NCBI RefSeq assembly: GCF_038443675.1
Contig: NZ_CP151762.1
Location: 2,914,001 to 2,978,000 of the forward strand
Length of the DNA stretch: 64,000 nucleotides
Source: Yoonia sp. G8-12
GTDB taxonomy: Bacteria > Pseudomonadota > Alphaproteobacteria > Rhodobacterales > Rhodobacteraceae
Reading direction: 5' to 3'
The notes below the pieces were generated by a model. The model did not search any database. It was not told where the DNA came from and worked only from the letters and a program-made list of their open reading frames with translations. Positions 1-8,053 of the stretch are shown piece after piece (position 1 is the first letter of the stretch; each line of letters opens with the position of its first letter). A program made the translations under genes and the position numbers.

Positions 1-789
1 CTTGCGAGTTTCATAAAAGAGAAACCAAAGCTCGCGGTCCACATGGGTTTGCATATCATCAAAGCGCAGCTGGCGCAGATCGGGATACGTGCGCGCCATA
101 CATGTCGGGAGAATACAAGAAAGGCCCGTCGCTTTGGACGTATTTGCAACGGCATGATAGGAATCCATACGAATGATTGGAAATGCCCTAAAAAGTTGCC
201 GTGCCAATTGCATCTCGGGCAAGTTGTCAAGGCTTTGAGGTAATCCGACCCATGCGTCTTGATCGCCGCCTTCAGGGGTGTAGAGCGCAATTTTGCAATT
301 CGCCACTTTGAACCGCGCCACACCGGGCGTGTCGGGGCGGGATAGTCTAAGCGCCACGTCGGCCTCGCCTCGCTCGATCGCGGTCGTCTCATCGTTCGCT
401 TCAATGACGATCTGTGCCTGCGGGAACTTTTCGCGCCAAAGGTTCATTGCAGGAGCAAGAAAATCACTGTTGATGAATGAGAGCGTGTTGATTTGTAACT
501 CACCAAAGAAATCGTCGCTGTTCTCGATGTCCTTAAGCATAAAACCCAAACTGGATTGTGTCGCCTCAGCAATCGCAACCAGTTCTTTGCCGATATCGGT
601 GAGTTCCCAGCGATTTCCGGCAGGCAGGAAAATCGGGTGCCCAATTTCTTGCGAGATTATATCGACATGGCGCGCAACCGTGCTGCTGGTTACGCCGAGA
701 GCATGTGCGGCCGCGCGATAAGAGCCGACCTCAGCCACCGTCAGGACGGTCTGCAACTGGCCCCATGACTTGAACTTCTTTATATTCAT
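1..789 (-). CDS. LysR-family transcriptional regulator (3' end missing)
   Basis: Reading down from the ATG at 789 the frame stays open through position 1, giving at least 263 codons, so the C-terminus lies outside the window. The N-terminus is a LysR winged helix: residues 9-30 resemble the first helices, followed by an HTH with A-A-A-H-A-L-G-V-T-S-S-T-V-A-R-H. A type 2 periplasmic-binding-like effector domain follows, with an E-A-D-V-A-L-R-L motif near residue 138. The HTH deviates slightly from the common S-Q-P-A-V-S-R form and resembles the AmpR/GcvA-distant subgroup. It is monocistronic as far as can be seen. Its target and inducer cannot be told, because the divergent flank holds no gene, only a 350-base gap. 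Confidence 0.85.
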   Translation of the reverse strand, partial: MNIKKFKSWGQLQTVLTVAEVGSYRAAAHALGVTSSTVARHVDIISQEIGHPIFLPAGNRWELTDIGKELVAIAEATQSSLGFMLKDIENSDDFFGELQINTLSFINSDFLAPAMNLWREKFPQAQIVIEANDETTAIERGEADVALRLSRPDTPGVARFKVANCKIALYTPEGGDQDAWVGLPQSLDNLPEMQLARQLFRAFPIIRMDSYHAVANTSKATGLSCILPTCMARTYPDLRQLRFDDMQTHVDRELWFLFYETRK

Positions 790-1140
790 CATTTCACTCC
801 GATCACTAAGATCAGTTTCGGAACGAAACACTTTGCACCGGTCAAAGGATCGATGGGTTGCGAACGGGCAAACTGCAAACGTTGTAATTCCTATCGTTCG
901 CGTTGCTTGGAGGGGTGTCAATCTAGCCTTATGTAAGCGCCCACCCGACTGCTAAGGGGTATCGCCATTTTTGAGAGGGGGCAGTGGAAATTTCGCTATA
1001 TTCGAATTCTGCACATTCGGTGTACGCGTCTTTCTGCCACTCGCGGCGATCTGTCGGCGGAGTATCGACCACTGGGTTTGCCGAGCGTTCCCAATCGCCG
1101 GAGATACCCCGCCGACAAATAAAATCCTTTGTTCAGATCG
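790..1140. other. intergenic region with long imperfect hairpin
   Basis: The 350 bases between the LysR start and the ggpS stop hold no convincing gene. The main structure is a 15-bp inverted repeat with arms 1052-1066 and 1103-1117 (one mismatch) and a short nested TGGG/CCCA pairing inside. The LysR promoter should lie near 790-900, but I see no clear -35/-10 pair. Confidence 0.6.
1052..1117 (-). terminator. large hairpin downstream of ggpS, possible terminator
   Basis: Arms TGTCGGCGGAGTATC (1052-1066) and GATACCCCGCCGACA (1103-1117) pair over 15 bp with one G-U or mismatch position. It lies 24 bases past the ggpS stop, which suits a 3' end structure. Neither strand has a U-run after it, so it is not a classical intrinsic terminator. 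It could instead be an mRNA 3' stabiliser or a protein-binding palindrome. Confidence 0.4.
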
Positions 1141-2631
1141 TTACGCTGCCGTGACTATAGCGTGCTTTGGTCTGAGCTTTAGCGTCCCCGGCGTCCATTT
1201 GCGGACGTCTGTTTTTCTGACGGCGGCACGCAGGTTTTGCATGCGGGATCGGCGCTCGGGTTCTGGCATTTGCAACGCACTGATGATCGTCAGGTCCATT
1301 GCCCGGTTTGAAAACGGGTTCGTGATTACGGCATCCGCCAATTCCACGGCGGCACCGGCGAATTCAGATAGCACAAGAACGCCATCGTCATCGACGCGCG
1401 ACGCAATAAACTCTTTCGCCACAAGGTTCATGCCATCGGCCAACGGTGTGATCCATGCAACATCAGCGGCTTGATAGTAAGAAATCAGCTTGGTGAACGG
1501 CACAGCCCTTGAGATCAGCGTGACCGGTTGCCATTCCAGCGTGCCAAAGCGCCCGTTGATCCGACCCGCAATCTGTTCGATCTCGCTCTGAATTTCTTCA
1601 TAGGCTGACATGCTTCGGTTTGCGGCGACCGATACGTGCATCAGGCGGATTTTCCCGCGTAGATCGGGATTGAATTCCAACATCCGTTCAAAGCTGGCCA
1701 ATTGTTCGATGCCGCCTTTGGTGTAATCGGTGCGTCCGACCGAGAGGATCAGTTTTTCATCGCCGATTTCTTCCTTGATCTCGGCGGTTTGGGTGGCCGT
1801 TTCAGGCGTATGCGCAATCTCGTCGATATAGCCGATGTCGACCCCCACCGGTGTGACGCTTACCGCCACATCGTGGCCATCGTAATTCAACCTGCTGGCC
1901 CATGCGCGCTCAGCCAGCGCTGTACCCTCGAAAATCCATTTGTCGGGCACTTGCGTCCGCTCGGTCACGTCCACATCGAAAAGGCTGCGTGCGACCGAGA
2001 CAAAGTTGCTGGCGTAGCGCGGAATGTGAAAGCCGATATCGTCACAGGCCAGCAGGCTGCTCACGATCTCTTTGCGCCACGGCAGCATGTTAAAGATGTC
2101 TGCCGACGGGAACGGCGTGTGATGGAAGAACGCGATCCGCACATCGGGGCGCATGGTGCGCAGATACCCGGGCACCAGCCACAGGTTATAGTCATGCACC
2201 CAGACCAAAGCGCCTTCCGCCGCTTCTTCTGCGGCGGCTTCGGCAAAGCGGCGGTTCACGTCCTGAAAATTCGCCCAGTCGACGGGGTCGTAGTTATAGC
2301 GTTCCTTGAAGCCATGAAGGATTGGCCAGAACGCCTCTTTCGACGTGACGTGGTAGAATTCGCGCACCTGTTCTTCGGAAAGCGCGAGCCGTGACACTGC
2401 ATATTTCCCATAGGCATCATCAATCTCGATCCGCTGCTCGAATTCGGGATTGGCGGGATCTTCGGCGAGCTTCCACGCGATCCAAGCGCCGTGGTCCACT
2501 TCGCCAAAGAAGCTTTTCAGTGTGGGCACGATGCCGTTCGGGCTTTTGTTTTCGCGCAGCACGATCTGGCCGTTCTCTTCGACCTCTTCATAGGGCTGGC
2601 GGTGGTAGACGATGACCATATCAGATGACAT
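1141..2631 (-). CDS. ggpS: glucosylglycerol-phosphate synthase (GT20 family)
   Basis: A 496-residue retaining glycosyltransferase of the OtsA/GT20 family. The N-terminus (M-V-I-V-Y-H-R-Q-P-Y-E-E, then S-P-N-G-I-V-P-T-L-K-S-F-F) follows the cyanobacterial GgpS pattern as I remember it, not the OtsA N-R-G-G-L pattern. Other family landmarks are W-V-H-D-Y-N-L near residue 145, F-F-H-H-T-P-F-P-S near 169, S-V-G-R-T-D-Y-T-K-G near 300, and D-G-M-N-L-V-A-K-E-F near 400. GgpS joins ADP-glucose to glycerol 3-phosphate in the cytosol, the first step to the osmolyte glucosylglycerol. The start at 2631 has AGGAG 7 bases upstream. Its neighbours gpsA (makes glycerol 3-phosphate) and a HAD phosphatase fit this pathway. 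Trehalose-phosphate synthase is the main alternative. Confidence 0.85.
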   Translation of the reverse strand: MSSDMVIVYHRQPYEEVEENGQIVLRENKSPNGIVPTLKSFFGEVDHGAWIAWKLAEDPANPEFEQRIEIDDAYGKYAVSRLALSEEQVREFYHVTSKEAFWPILHGFKERYNYDPVDWANFQDVNRRFAEAAAEEAAEGALVWVHDYNLWLVPGYLRTMRPDVRIAFFHHTPFPSADIFNMLPWRKEIVSSLLACDDIGFHIPRYASNFVSVARSLFDVDVTERTQVPDKWIFEGTALAERAWASRLNYDGHDVAVSVTPVGVDIGYIDEIAHTPETATQTAEIKEEIGDEKLILSVGRTDYTKGGIEQLASFERMLEFNPDLRGKIRLMHVSVAANRSMSAYEEIQSEIEQIAGRINGRFGTLEWQPVTLISRAVPFTKLISYYQAADVAWITPLADGMNLVAKEFIASRVDDDGVLVLSEFAGAAVELADAVITNPFSNRAMDLTIISALQMPEPERRSRMQNLRAAVRKTDVRKWTPGTLKLRPKHAIVTAA

Positions 2632-2647
2632 GAGGACGCTCCTTTCG

Positions 2648-3421
2648 CTACGCGGTAAATAGTTGGTGGTGCAAAATCGCTTCGACGATGCCTGCAGCAC
2701 CGACTGCTTCGGCAGCGTGGACGTGCGGCAGATCCGCGACCTTTTCGATCAAGGACTGTTCTGATCCGCCAACGGCGACCGCAGGCAGGCCCATTTTCAG
2801 CATGGACAGGTCGTTCATCGTATCGCCCGCGACCAAAACGCGGCGGTTGTCGATGTTTAAATGGGTCAACAGGCGCAACAGCGAAGGGCCTTTGCTGACT
2901 CCTTTGGGCAGCACATCAAAGAACCGGTTGTCGGACAAAATGGTATCAAGGCCAAGATCAGCAATCGCATCAATCGCACCTTCATCGAATTCATCAGGAT
3001 CCATGTCATAGCTGAGGCGGTAGCGGAACAGCGTCGACTGAAGCTTTAAACCACGTCTGCCATTCAGAACAAACCGCGCCTTGGTACCCGCATCACCCCA
3101 AGCGGTGGCAATCTCTGCTTCCAGTTCGGCAATCGGTGACACATGGTTGTTGTGATCCATCGACGCTATCGTGGTTCCCACATCCGCGACCACATAATCG
3201 GGGCGCGGCACGTCACCCTTGCGGGCAATGTCGTGGATAAACCCCGGATCACGCCCCGTCACAAAAATCAATCCAACGTGGTCCCGATTTGCCGCGATCC
3301 AGTTGTAGAGCCCTGCGCGCTGGTCGTCAGACCCGCCAAGGAAGGTTCCATCCAGATCGGTGGCGAGCACAAATTTCTTGTCGGCGATGTCGGGTGTGTT
3401 GAATGTCTCGTGACGGGTCAT
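2648..3421 (-). CDS. HAD-superfamily sugar phosphatase, probable glucosylglycerol-phosphate phosphatase
   Basis: A 257-residue Cof/sucrose-phosphatase-like HAD hydrolase. Motif I is A-T-D-L-D-G-T-F near residue 21, motif II is F-V-T-G-R-D near 54, the conserved lysine is in L-P-K-G-V-S-K-G near 175, and motif IV is A-G-D-T-M-N-D near 200. The start ATG overlaps the gpsA stop by four bases (ATGA at 3418-3421), and the stop lies 16 bases before ggpS, so the three genes should be co-transcribed and translationally coupled. Position suggests it dephosphorylates the GgpS product. It is not obviously homologous to cyanobacterial StpA, so specificity is inferred from context only. Confidence 0.78.
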   Translation of the reverse strand: MTRHETFNTPDIADKKFVLATDLDGTFLGGSDDQRAGLYNWIAANRDHVGLIFVTGRDPGFIHDIARKGDVPRPDYVVADVGTTIASMDHNNHVSPIAELEAEIATAWGDAGTKARFVLNGRRGLKLQSTLFRYRLSYDMDPDEFDEGAIDAIADLGLDTILSDNRFFDVLPKGVSKGPSLLRLLTHLNIDNRRVLVAGDTMNDLSMLKMGLPAVAVGGSEQSLIEKVADLPHVHAAEAVGAAGIVEAILHHQLFTA

Positions 3422-4560
3422 GAGATCCTTTCTGCAAGCGTTGCAATATCTTTGTCAGTTGCGGGGTGGCTAAAGGAGAGGTCCATCGTGCGCGGCTCTG
3501 CCTCAATCGGGCGGGCCCACAAGTTGGCGAAGGCGGTGCCGAGGTCTGCGCCATCATGCAGGATGTCCCGCACGGTTTCGCAGATTGGCATTGCCACGTT
3601 CACGCTGCGCGCAAGGTCGGTGACCGACTTTGCGTTCAGTTCTCCTTCGACGACGACAGGTCTGCCTTCAAAGCAGTCGGCGCGCGGGGTGCCTTGGCCC
3701 AATTGCAGGCCAAGCGCCATGTTGCGCGATGTGGGGCTGGAACATGTCAGCGACAAATCCCCGATCCCCGACAATCCTGTCACGGTTTCACGGCGTCCGC
3801 CCAAGGCTTCGGCCAATGCTTTCATTTCATCCAACCCGCGCGTGATGAGTGCCGCACGGGTGTTTTCGGCAAACCCCGCGCCCGTCATCAGCCCGCAGGA
3901 AATAGCGATAATATTCTTTACAGCACCGCCGATTTCAACGCCGACAAGGTCATCTGACACATAGGCGCGGAAGCTTTCGGTCGAGAGTGACAGCGCAAGC
4001 CGCACAGCGGCGCTTTCTTGGGGGCGGAGCCTGTCACCGTAGGAAAACGGAAAGGCGACTGTGGCGGCGGTGGGATGGCCAAGAGCGGTTTCCAAGGCGA
4101 AGGTCGGCCCAGAGACACAGCCAACGGGATGGCCGTTCAATTCTTCCTCAGCGACTTGTGTCATCAAAAGCCCGGTTTCCGGCTCGATCCCTTTGGCACA
4201 AACTGCGACAGGAATTCCCTTTGGAGCGTGTTCCGCCACTTGACGCGCCACATTGCGTACGCTGCGCGATGGGACAACGATGAGGACAGCTTCGGCCTCC
4301 TTCAGCGCTACGGGCACATCGGTGACGCCGCGCAGCGTTGTGGGAAGCCTCACACCAGGTAGGAAGCGCTCTGTTGTGGACTGCGTGTTGATTTCGTCGA
4401 TCACTGCGGGATCGCGACCACATATTGTCGTCGTACATCCTGCGCGGGCCAGCGTGACCGCGAGTGCGGTGCCCCACGATCCAGCACCAATCACTGAAAC
4501 CTTTTTGTATGGGAGCGCACTCGGTTGAAATGGCTCTCCTGTCATGGCGTGATCTTTCAT
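3418..4560 (-). CDS. gpsA: glycerol-3-phosphate dehydrogenase (NAD(P)+)
   Basis: A 380-residue GpsA homologue. The Rossmann motif V-I-G-A-G-S-W-G-T-A-L-A lies near residue 23. I-V-V-P-S-R-S-V-R and the catalytic-lysine segment G-G-A-V-K-N-I-I-A are in place, with the C-terminal helical domain after residue 220. It reduces dihydroxyacetone phosphate to sn-glycerol 3-phosphate. I place the start at 4560 because GAGG precedes it; longer in-frame starts reach into the promoter region. It has extra residues at both ends relative to a typical GpsA of about 330. As the first gene of the ggpS operon it probably supplies the acceptor for glucosylglycerol synthesis, and may not be the main phospholipid GpsA of this cell. 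Confidence 0.9.
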   Translation of the reverse strand: MKDHAMTGEPFQPSALPYKKVSVIGAGSWGTALAVTLARAGCTTTICGRDPAVIDEINTQSTTERFLPGVRLPTTLRGVTDVPVALKEAEAVLIVVPSRSVRNVARQVAEHAPKGIPVAVCAKGIEPETGLLMTQVAEEELNGHPVGCVSGPTFALETALGHPTAATVAFPFSYGDRLRPQESAAVRLALSLSTESFRAYVSDDLVGVEIGGAVKNIIAISCGLMTGAGFAENTRAALITRGLDEMKALAEALGGRRETVTGLSGIGDLSLTCSSPTSRNMALGLQLGQGTPRADCFEGRPVVVEGELNAKSVTDLARSVNVAMPICETVRDILHDGADLGTAFANLWARPIEAEPRTMDLSFSHPATDKDIATLAERIS

Positions 4561-4906
4561 TGGTGACCTCAGAATTAGGAAGCGAATTACGAAATTTAGC
4601 CTAGTGGCCAATACGTTTGTGTCCGGTTTGCCCGGCAGTTTATGTCGCTTACATAACATTCATGTCGTTTATGGTGGTGTTTATGGCGCGGAAGTCAATG
4701 CTGCAGGTGCAAAGTCGCTAAAACATTCAATATTCCTGAGGAAAATACGTGTTTTGTGCCTAGCAATCACCCAAGGAATAGGCGAACACGCTAAATTTTA
4801 GGCACCAAGATGATTTAATAGCGACACTTCATTGTCGTTTTTTGACATTTTGTGCAATTGCAGCATTTATGTAGAGCAACCGTATTTGTGAAAGGACACC
4901 TGCGTC
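4561..4906. promoter_or_regulatory. divergent promoter region of gpsA-ggpS operon and galU
   Basis: This AT-richer 346-base gap separates two divergent transcripts and has no supported gene. On the galU side, TTGACA (4842-4847) and ATTTAT (4865-4870) are 17 bases apart, a plausible sigma70-type promoter about 35 bases before the galU start. A short palindrome TTCCTGAGGAA sits near 4732-4742 and could be an operator. I did not find a clear promoter for gpsA. Confidence 0.5.
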
Positions 4907-5800
4907 ATGACCAAGTCACCCGTTCGTACAGCCATCTTTCCTGTTGCCGGTTTGGGAACACGTTTCCTGCCCGCCACCAAGGCCACGCCCAAGGAGTTGC
5001 TGCCTGTGTTGGACACACCGCTGATCCAATACGCGATTGATGAGGCGCGTGACGCAGGCATCGAGCGGATGATTTTCGTCAGCCACCCCAGCAAATCGGC
5101 TATTGAAAGGCACGTGATGGATGATGTCCGCCTGCGCACCGAGCTAAAAGCGCGTGGGAAAGCGGAGCTGGCCACGACGCTGCGCGACGCTGCGTTCTGC
5201 GAAGTTGAAGACGACGTTGTTTTCACGATGCAGGACCAACCACTGGGGCTCGGCCACGCCGTGCTGTGCGCCCGCGACCATGTCTTACCTGGTCCGGTCG
5301 CTGTGATCCTGCCGGATGATCTGATACTTGGCAAAGGCTGTATCGGTGAAATGATCGCCGCCTATGCGCAGGCAGGCAGCGGCCATCTCGTTGCAACCAT
5401 GCCTGTCGCGCCGGAAGAAACCAACAAATACGGTATTTTGTCGGCCACGTCGCAAGACGGCTCTCTGTTGAAAGCCGATGGTATGGTGGAAAAGCCAGCC
5501 CCCGAAGAGGCACCATCGCTTGATGCTGTGGTGGGTCGCTATGTGCTCGATCCGTCGATCTTTGAGGTTCTGGCAACACAGCCTCCGGGCGCGGGCAATG
5601 AAATTCAGCTGACCGATGCTATCAACACTGGCGCGGGCACGGTTGGTCTGGCCGGTTTGCGCTTTTCGGGCGAGCGTTTTGATTGCGGCGCAAAGGCAGG
5701 TATGCTGCGCGCCGTCCTGCACATCGCGTCACAAGACCCCGAGTATGATGAGGTGCTGAGCGAATATCTGGCCGCCGCCAATCCGTCCTTAGCAGCCTAA
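4907..5800 (+). CDS. galU: UTP-glucose-1-phosphate uridylyltransferase
   Basis: A 297-residue GalU. It has the nucleotide-binding signature F-P-V-A-G-L-G-T-R-F-L-P-A-T-K (residues 11-25), the P-K-E-L-L-P-V segment, L-G-L-G-H-A-V, L-P-D-D near 140, and V-E-K-P near 193. It makes UDP-glucose for glycan and envelope sugars. The start has AAAGGA upstream. Its stop overlaps the stop of the converging cbpM by four bases. It faces the ggpS operon across a shared promoter region; GgpS enzymes typically use ADP-glucose, so a direct metabolic link is uncertain. Confidence 0.95.
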   Translation: MTKSPVRTAIFPVAGLGTRFLPATKATPKELLPVLDTPLIQYAIDEARDAGIERMIFVSHPSKSAIERHVMDDVRLRTELKARGKAELATTLRDAAFCEVEDDVVFTMQDQPLGLGHAVLCARDHVLPGPVAVILPDDLILGKGCIGEMIAAYAQAGSGHLVATMPVAPEETNKYGILSATSQDGSLLKADGMVEKPAPEEAPSLDAVVGRYVLDPSIFEVLATQPPGAGNEIQLTDAINTGAGTVGLAGLRFSGERFDCGAKAGMLRAVLHIASQDPEYDEVLSEYLAAANPSLAA

Positions 5801-6135
5801 AAATGACATAGCGGGACGTGAAGTTTTCCCTTACCCCCCATCAGGGCAAGCCTGCGGGCGAGTCTGTCGCGTTCCTCAATCAGGTCCAGCACAAGGGCCA
5901 CACCCGCCACGTTAAGCCCCAGATCGCGCATCAGACGCGCGGCTTTGCGGGCGCGGGCGATGTGTTTAGGCGCGAACTCCCATTCAGGCGTCGACTCTGC
6001 AACCGGCGTGACAACACCATGTTCGACCAGTTTGACCACCCAATCGGCGTTTGTGTCGCAGAATATTGTCAGCTCTGACAGTGAAAGCGTTTCAACAACT
6101 TCAACGCGCGTGCCGCGAGGACTAGCTTTTTTCAT
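5797..6135 (-). CDS. cbpM: chaperone modulatory protein CbpM
   Basis: A 112-residue MerR-like all-helical protein of the CbpM family, directly after cbpA with a gap of 4 bases. It starts with L-S-L-S-E-L-T-I-F-C and has a predicted helical C-terminus with V-L-D-L-I-E-E-R-D-R-L. In Escherichia coli CbpM binds the J-domain of CbpA and inhibits its co-chaperone and DNA-binding activity. Linkage and size match that pair. The gene ends tail-to-tail with galU, overlapping by 4 bases. Confidence 0.85.
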   Translation of the reverse strand: MKKASPRGTRVEVVETLSLSELTIFCDTNADWVVKLVEHGVVTPVAESTPEWEFAPKHIARARKAARLMRDLGLNVAGVALVLDLIEERDRLARRLALMGGKGKLHVPLCHF

Positions 6136-6139
6136 TGCA

Positions 6140-7030
6140 CTATACTCCTAATTTCGACCGAGGATTGTAGGGCTGCGCCTCGGCCAATTGCTGATAAAGG
6201 TCACGGGCCTCTGGTGACACTTTGGATGGGTTCACGATTTGCAGGATCGCATAGAGATCGCCTTTCTGTGCAGCAGGCATCCCGCGGCCTTTCAATCGTA
6301 GCTTCTGACCCTGACGGGCATCGGGCGGTATCGTCAGATCAACCGTTCCTGTCGGGGTTGGCATGGGCACTTTGCCACCCAGCGCTGCTTCCCATGGGGT
6401 GACCGGCAAGGTCACGTAAAGATCGCGACCTTCAATGGTATAGATGGGATGGGGCCGAAAGCTGACCTCGATCAGCAGGTCGGCGCCATCCGCGCCCTTG
6501 CCTTTCAGGCGCAGGTTTTGGCCGGGCAACACGCCTTTGGGGATCGTCAGATCAATCCGGCGCGTTTGCATGGTCACATGGCCAGTTCTATCAATCTGTG
6601 GCGACTGGAGGGTCAGGGCCTTTTTTGCTCCGGTGATGGCATCTTCGAGTGAAATTTCGATCGCTGCGTGTTGGTCGCGCGGCATCGCGCCCCGGCCAAA
6701 GCGGTCGCCAAAGAAGTCGCGGAACATCTCGGGGTTTATGTCGCGTTCGTCAAATTCATATCCGGCTTGCCAGCGGTCATCCTGTCGGGTGTCCTGTTCT
6801 GGGCGCGGTTGATCCCACGACGCGCCAAACCGGTCATAAGCTGCCCGCTTTTGCGGATCGCTCAGAACATCATTGGCAGCGGCGGCTGCTTTGAATTTTG
6901 CGTCTGCCTCTGGCCCGGGGTTGACGTCAGGATGATATTTGCGCGCCATCTTGCGATAGGCGCGTTTGATCTCATCCGCTGAAGCATCGGGGGCGACGCC
7001 AAGCGCCTTGTAAAGTTCTGTATCTGCCAT
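6140..7030 (-). CDS. cbpA: DnaJ-class co-chaperone CbpA
   Basis: A 296-residue J-protein. The J-domain at residues 3-68 has the H-P-D tripeptide at about 33-35. A Phe/Gly/Asp-rich linker (R-D-F-F-G-D-R-F-G-R) follows, then two DnaJ C-terminal substrate-binding domains. The zinc finger of DnaJ is absent, which marks CbpA. It stimulates DnaK and acts in stress or stationary phase. It is followed by its modulator cbpM. The upstream gap carries a degenerate FNR-like box (7085-7098) shared with the divergent usp gene. Confidence 0.92.
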   Translation of the reverse strand: MADTELYKALGVAPDASADEIKRAYRKMARKYHPDVNPGPEADAKFKAAAAANDVLSDPQKRAAYDRFGASWDQPRPEQDTRQDDRWQAGYEFDERDINPEMFRDFFGDRFGRGAMPRDQHAAIEISLEDAITGAKKALTLQSPQIDRTGHVTMQTRRIDLTIPKGVLPGQNLRLKGKGADGADLLIEVSFRPHPIYTIEGRDLYVTLPVTPWEAALGGKVPMPTPTGTVDLTIPPDARQGQKLRLKGRGMPAAQKGDLYAILQIVNPSKVSPEARDLYQQLAEAQPYNPRSKLGV

Positions 7031-7084
7031 TTCACTGTCTCATATATATTGCTGCACTTATGCACAGAAATGGGCCGTTCCGGA

Positions 7085-7098
7085 TTGACTAATCTCAA
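7085..7098. promoter_or_regulatory. putative FNR-type box, cbpA/usp divergent promoter
   Basis: TTGACTAATCTCAA matches the FNR consensus TTGAT-N4-ATCAA with two substitutions. If bound at -41.5, transcription would start near 7133, 19 bases before the usp start at 7152. It is the weakest of the boxes in this block. Confidence 0.45.
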
Positions 7099-7151
7099 TC
7101 CTGCTTTGGTCGCCTGGCATAGGATGAAGTAGCTTTAACAAGAGGTCCGTT

Positions 7152-8003
7152 ATGAAAAACGCCACATTCTTTGTCCTGCAGGGCCCTGAAGGGACGCCTG
7201 CCGATCTTGCGCCAATCGTTGATGCCGCCAAAACGAATAACGGACGCCTCAGTGTGCTACATGTTGGTGCGGTGCCCGTTATGACCTATGCGGTTGCCGC
7301 GACCCCTTATGCGGCCCCTATCATTCCCGAAGGATGGCTAGATCAGCGCAATGAAATGTCCGAACTTCTGAAGCGCAAGCAAGAAGAGATGCGCGACTAT
7401 CTGACCCGAGAGAGCCTGACAGGCGAGGTTGCGACACTTTGCTCTGAACCCACGGCATTGCACGATTCTGTTGGGGTCAGGTCGCTCTTTGCCGATTTCA
7501 GCATCGCACAGAATTCGTTGCGAGCCGATGAAACGGCCTTCAATGACATGGTCTATGGCCTGCTGTTCAAAGGACCTGGCCCGCTGATGTTGAATGTCGA
7601 AAAAGGCAGCAACGCGCTGGTCCCTGAAAATGTGCTGATCGCATGGGACAACAGTCTGCCAGCCGCGCAGGCGGTCCGTGCGGCCCTGCCACTTTTGAAA
7701 ATCGCCAAAGAGGTGACGATTGCAACCTTTGATGCAGACCTCTCACGTTGGGGTGATGGGGAAAGTCCCGGTGCCGATCTGGCCACTTGGCTTAGTCACC
7801 ACGGGTGCACTGTCACCGTGCAGGAATATGTCACGGGGAGCAAAAGCGTTGCAGAAGCAATCCTGTTCCGTGCGCGGGAAACGACGGCTGATCTGATTGT
7901 GATGGGCGCATACGGGCGCAGCCGTTGGAACGAACGGCTTTTTGGCGGCACCACGGAATCGATGATTGAACAGCAAGAGCGTGCTGTTCTGATGTCCCAC
8001 TAG
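7152..8003 (+). CDS. universal stress protein, two UspA domains
   Basis: A 283-residue protein with two Usp folds. The C-terminal domain carries the ATP-binding signature G-A-Y-G-R-S-R-W-N-E-R-L-F-G-G-T near residue 255 (G-2x-G-9x-G-T). The N-terminal domain lacks the signature. AAGAGG precedes the start. A degenerate FNR-like box is 54 bases upstream. A second tandem Usp gene lies at 21.9 kb, also with an FNR-like box, so both may belong to the same low-oxygen response. The exact ligand or partner is unknown. Confidence 0.88.
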   Translation: MKNATFFVLQGPEGTPADLAPIVDAAKTNNGRLSVLHVGAVPVMTYAVAATPYAAPIIPEGWLDQRNEMSELLKRKQEEMRDYLTRESLTGEVATLCSEPTALHDSVGVRSLFADFSIAQNSLRADETAFNDMVYGLLFKGPGPLMLNVEKGSNALVPENVLIAWDNSLPAAQAVRAALPLLKIAKEVTIATFDADLSRWGDGESPGADLATWLSHHGCTVTVQEYVTGSKSVAEAILFRARETTADLIVMGAYGRSRWNERLFGGTTESMIEQQERAVLMSH

Positions 8004-8021
8004 GGATTGAATGCCGAGTAG

Positions 8022-8053
8022 GGGGCATTGCGCGTTATCGCGTAGTGCCCCTT
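8022..8053 (+). terminator. hairpin after usp
   Basis: GGGGCA...TGCCCC with an inner CGCG/CGCG pairing forms a two-part stem 19 bases past the usp stop. It is followed by TTG but no long U-run, so it is at best a weak terminator. Confidence 0.4.

Noticed and set aside
1702..2394. 230-codon open frame on the plus strand inside ggpS
   Set aside because: Antisense to a clearly homologous gene; no family resemblance and composition explained by high GC third positions.
1141..2631. Calling the GT20 enzyme OtsA (trehalose-6-phosphate synthase)
   Set aside because: The N-terminal region and the gpsA and phosphatase neighbours fit GgpS better.
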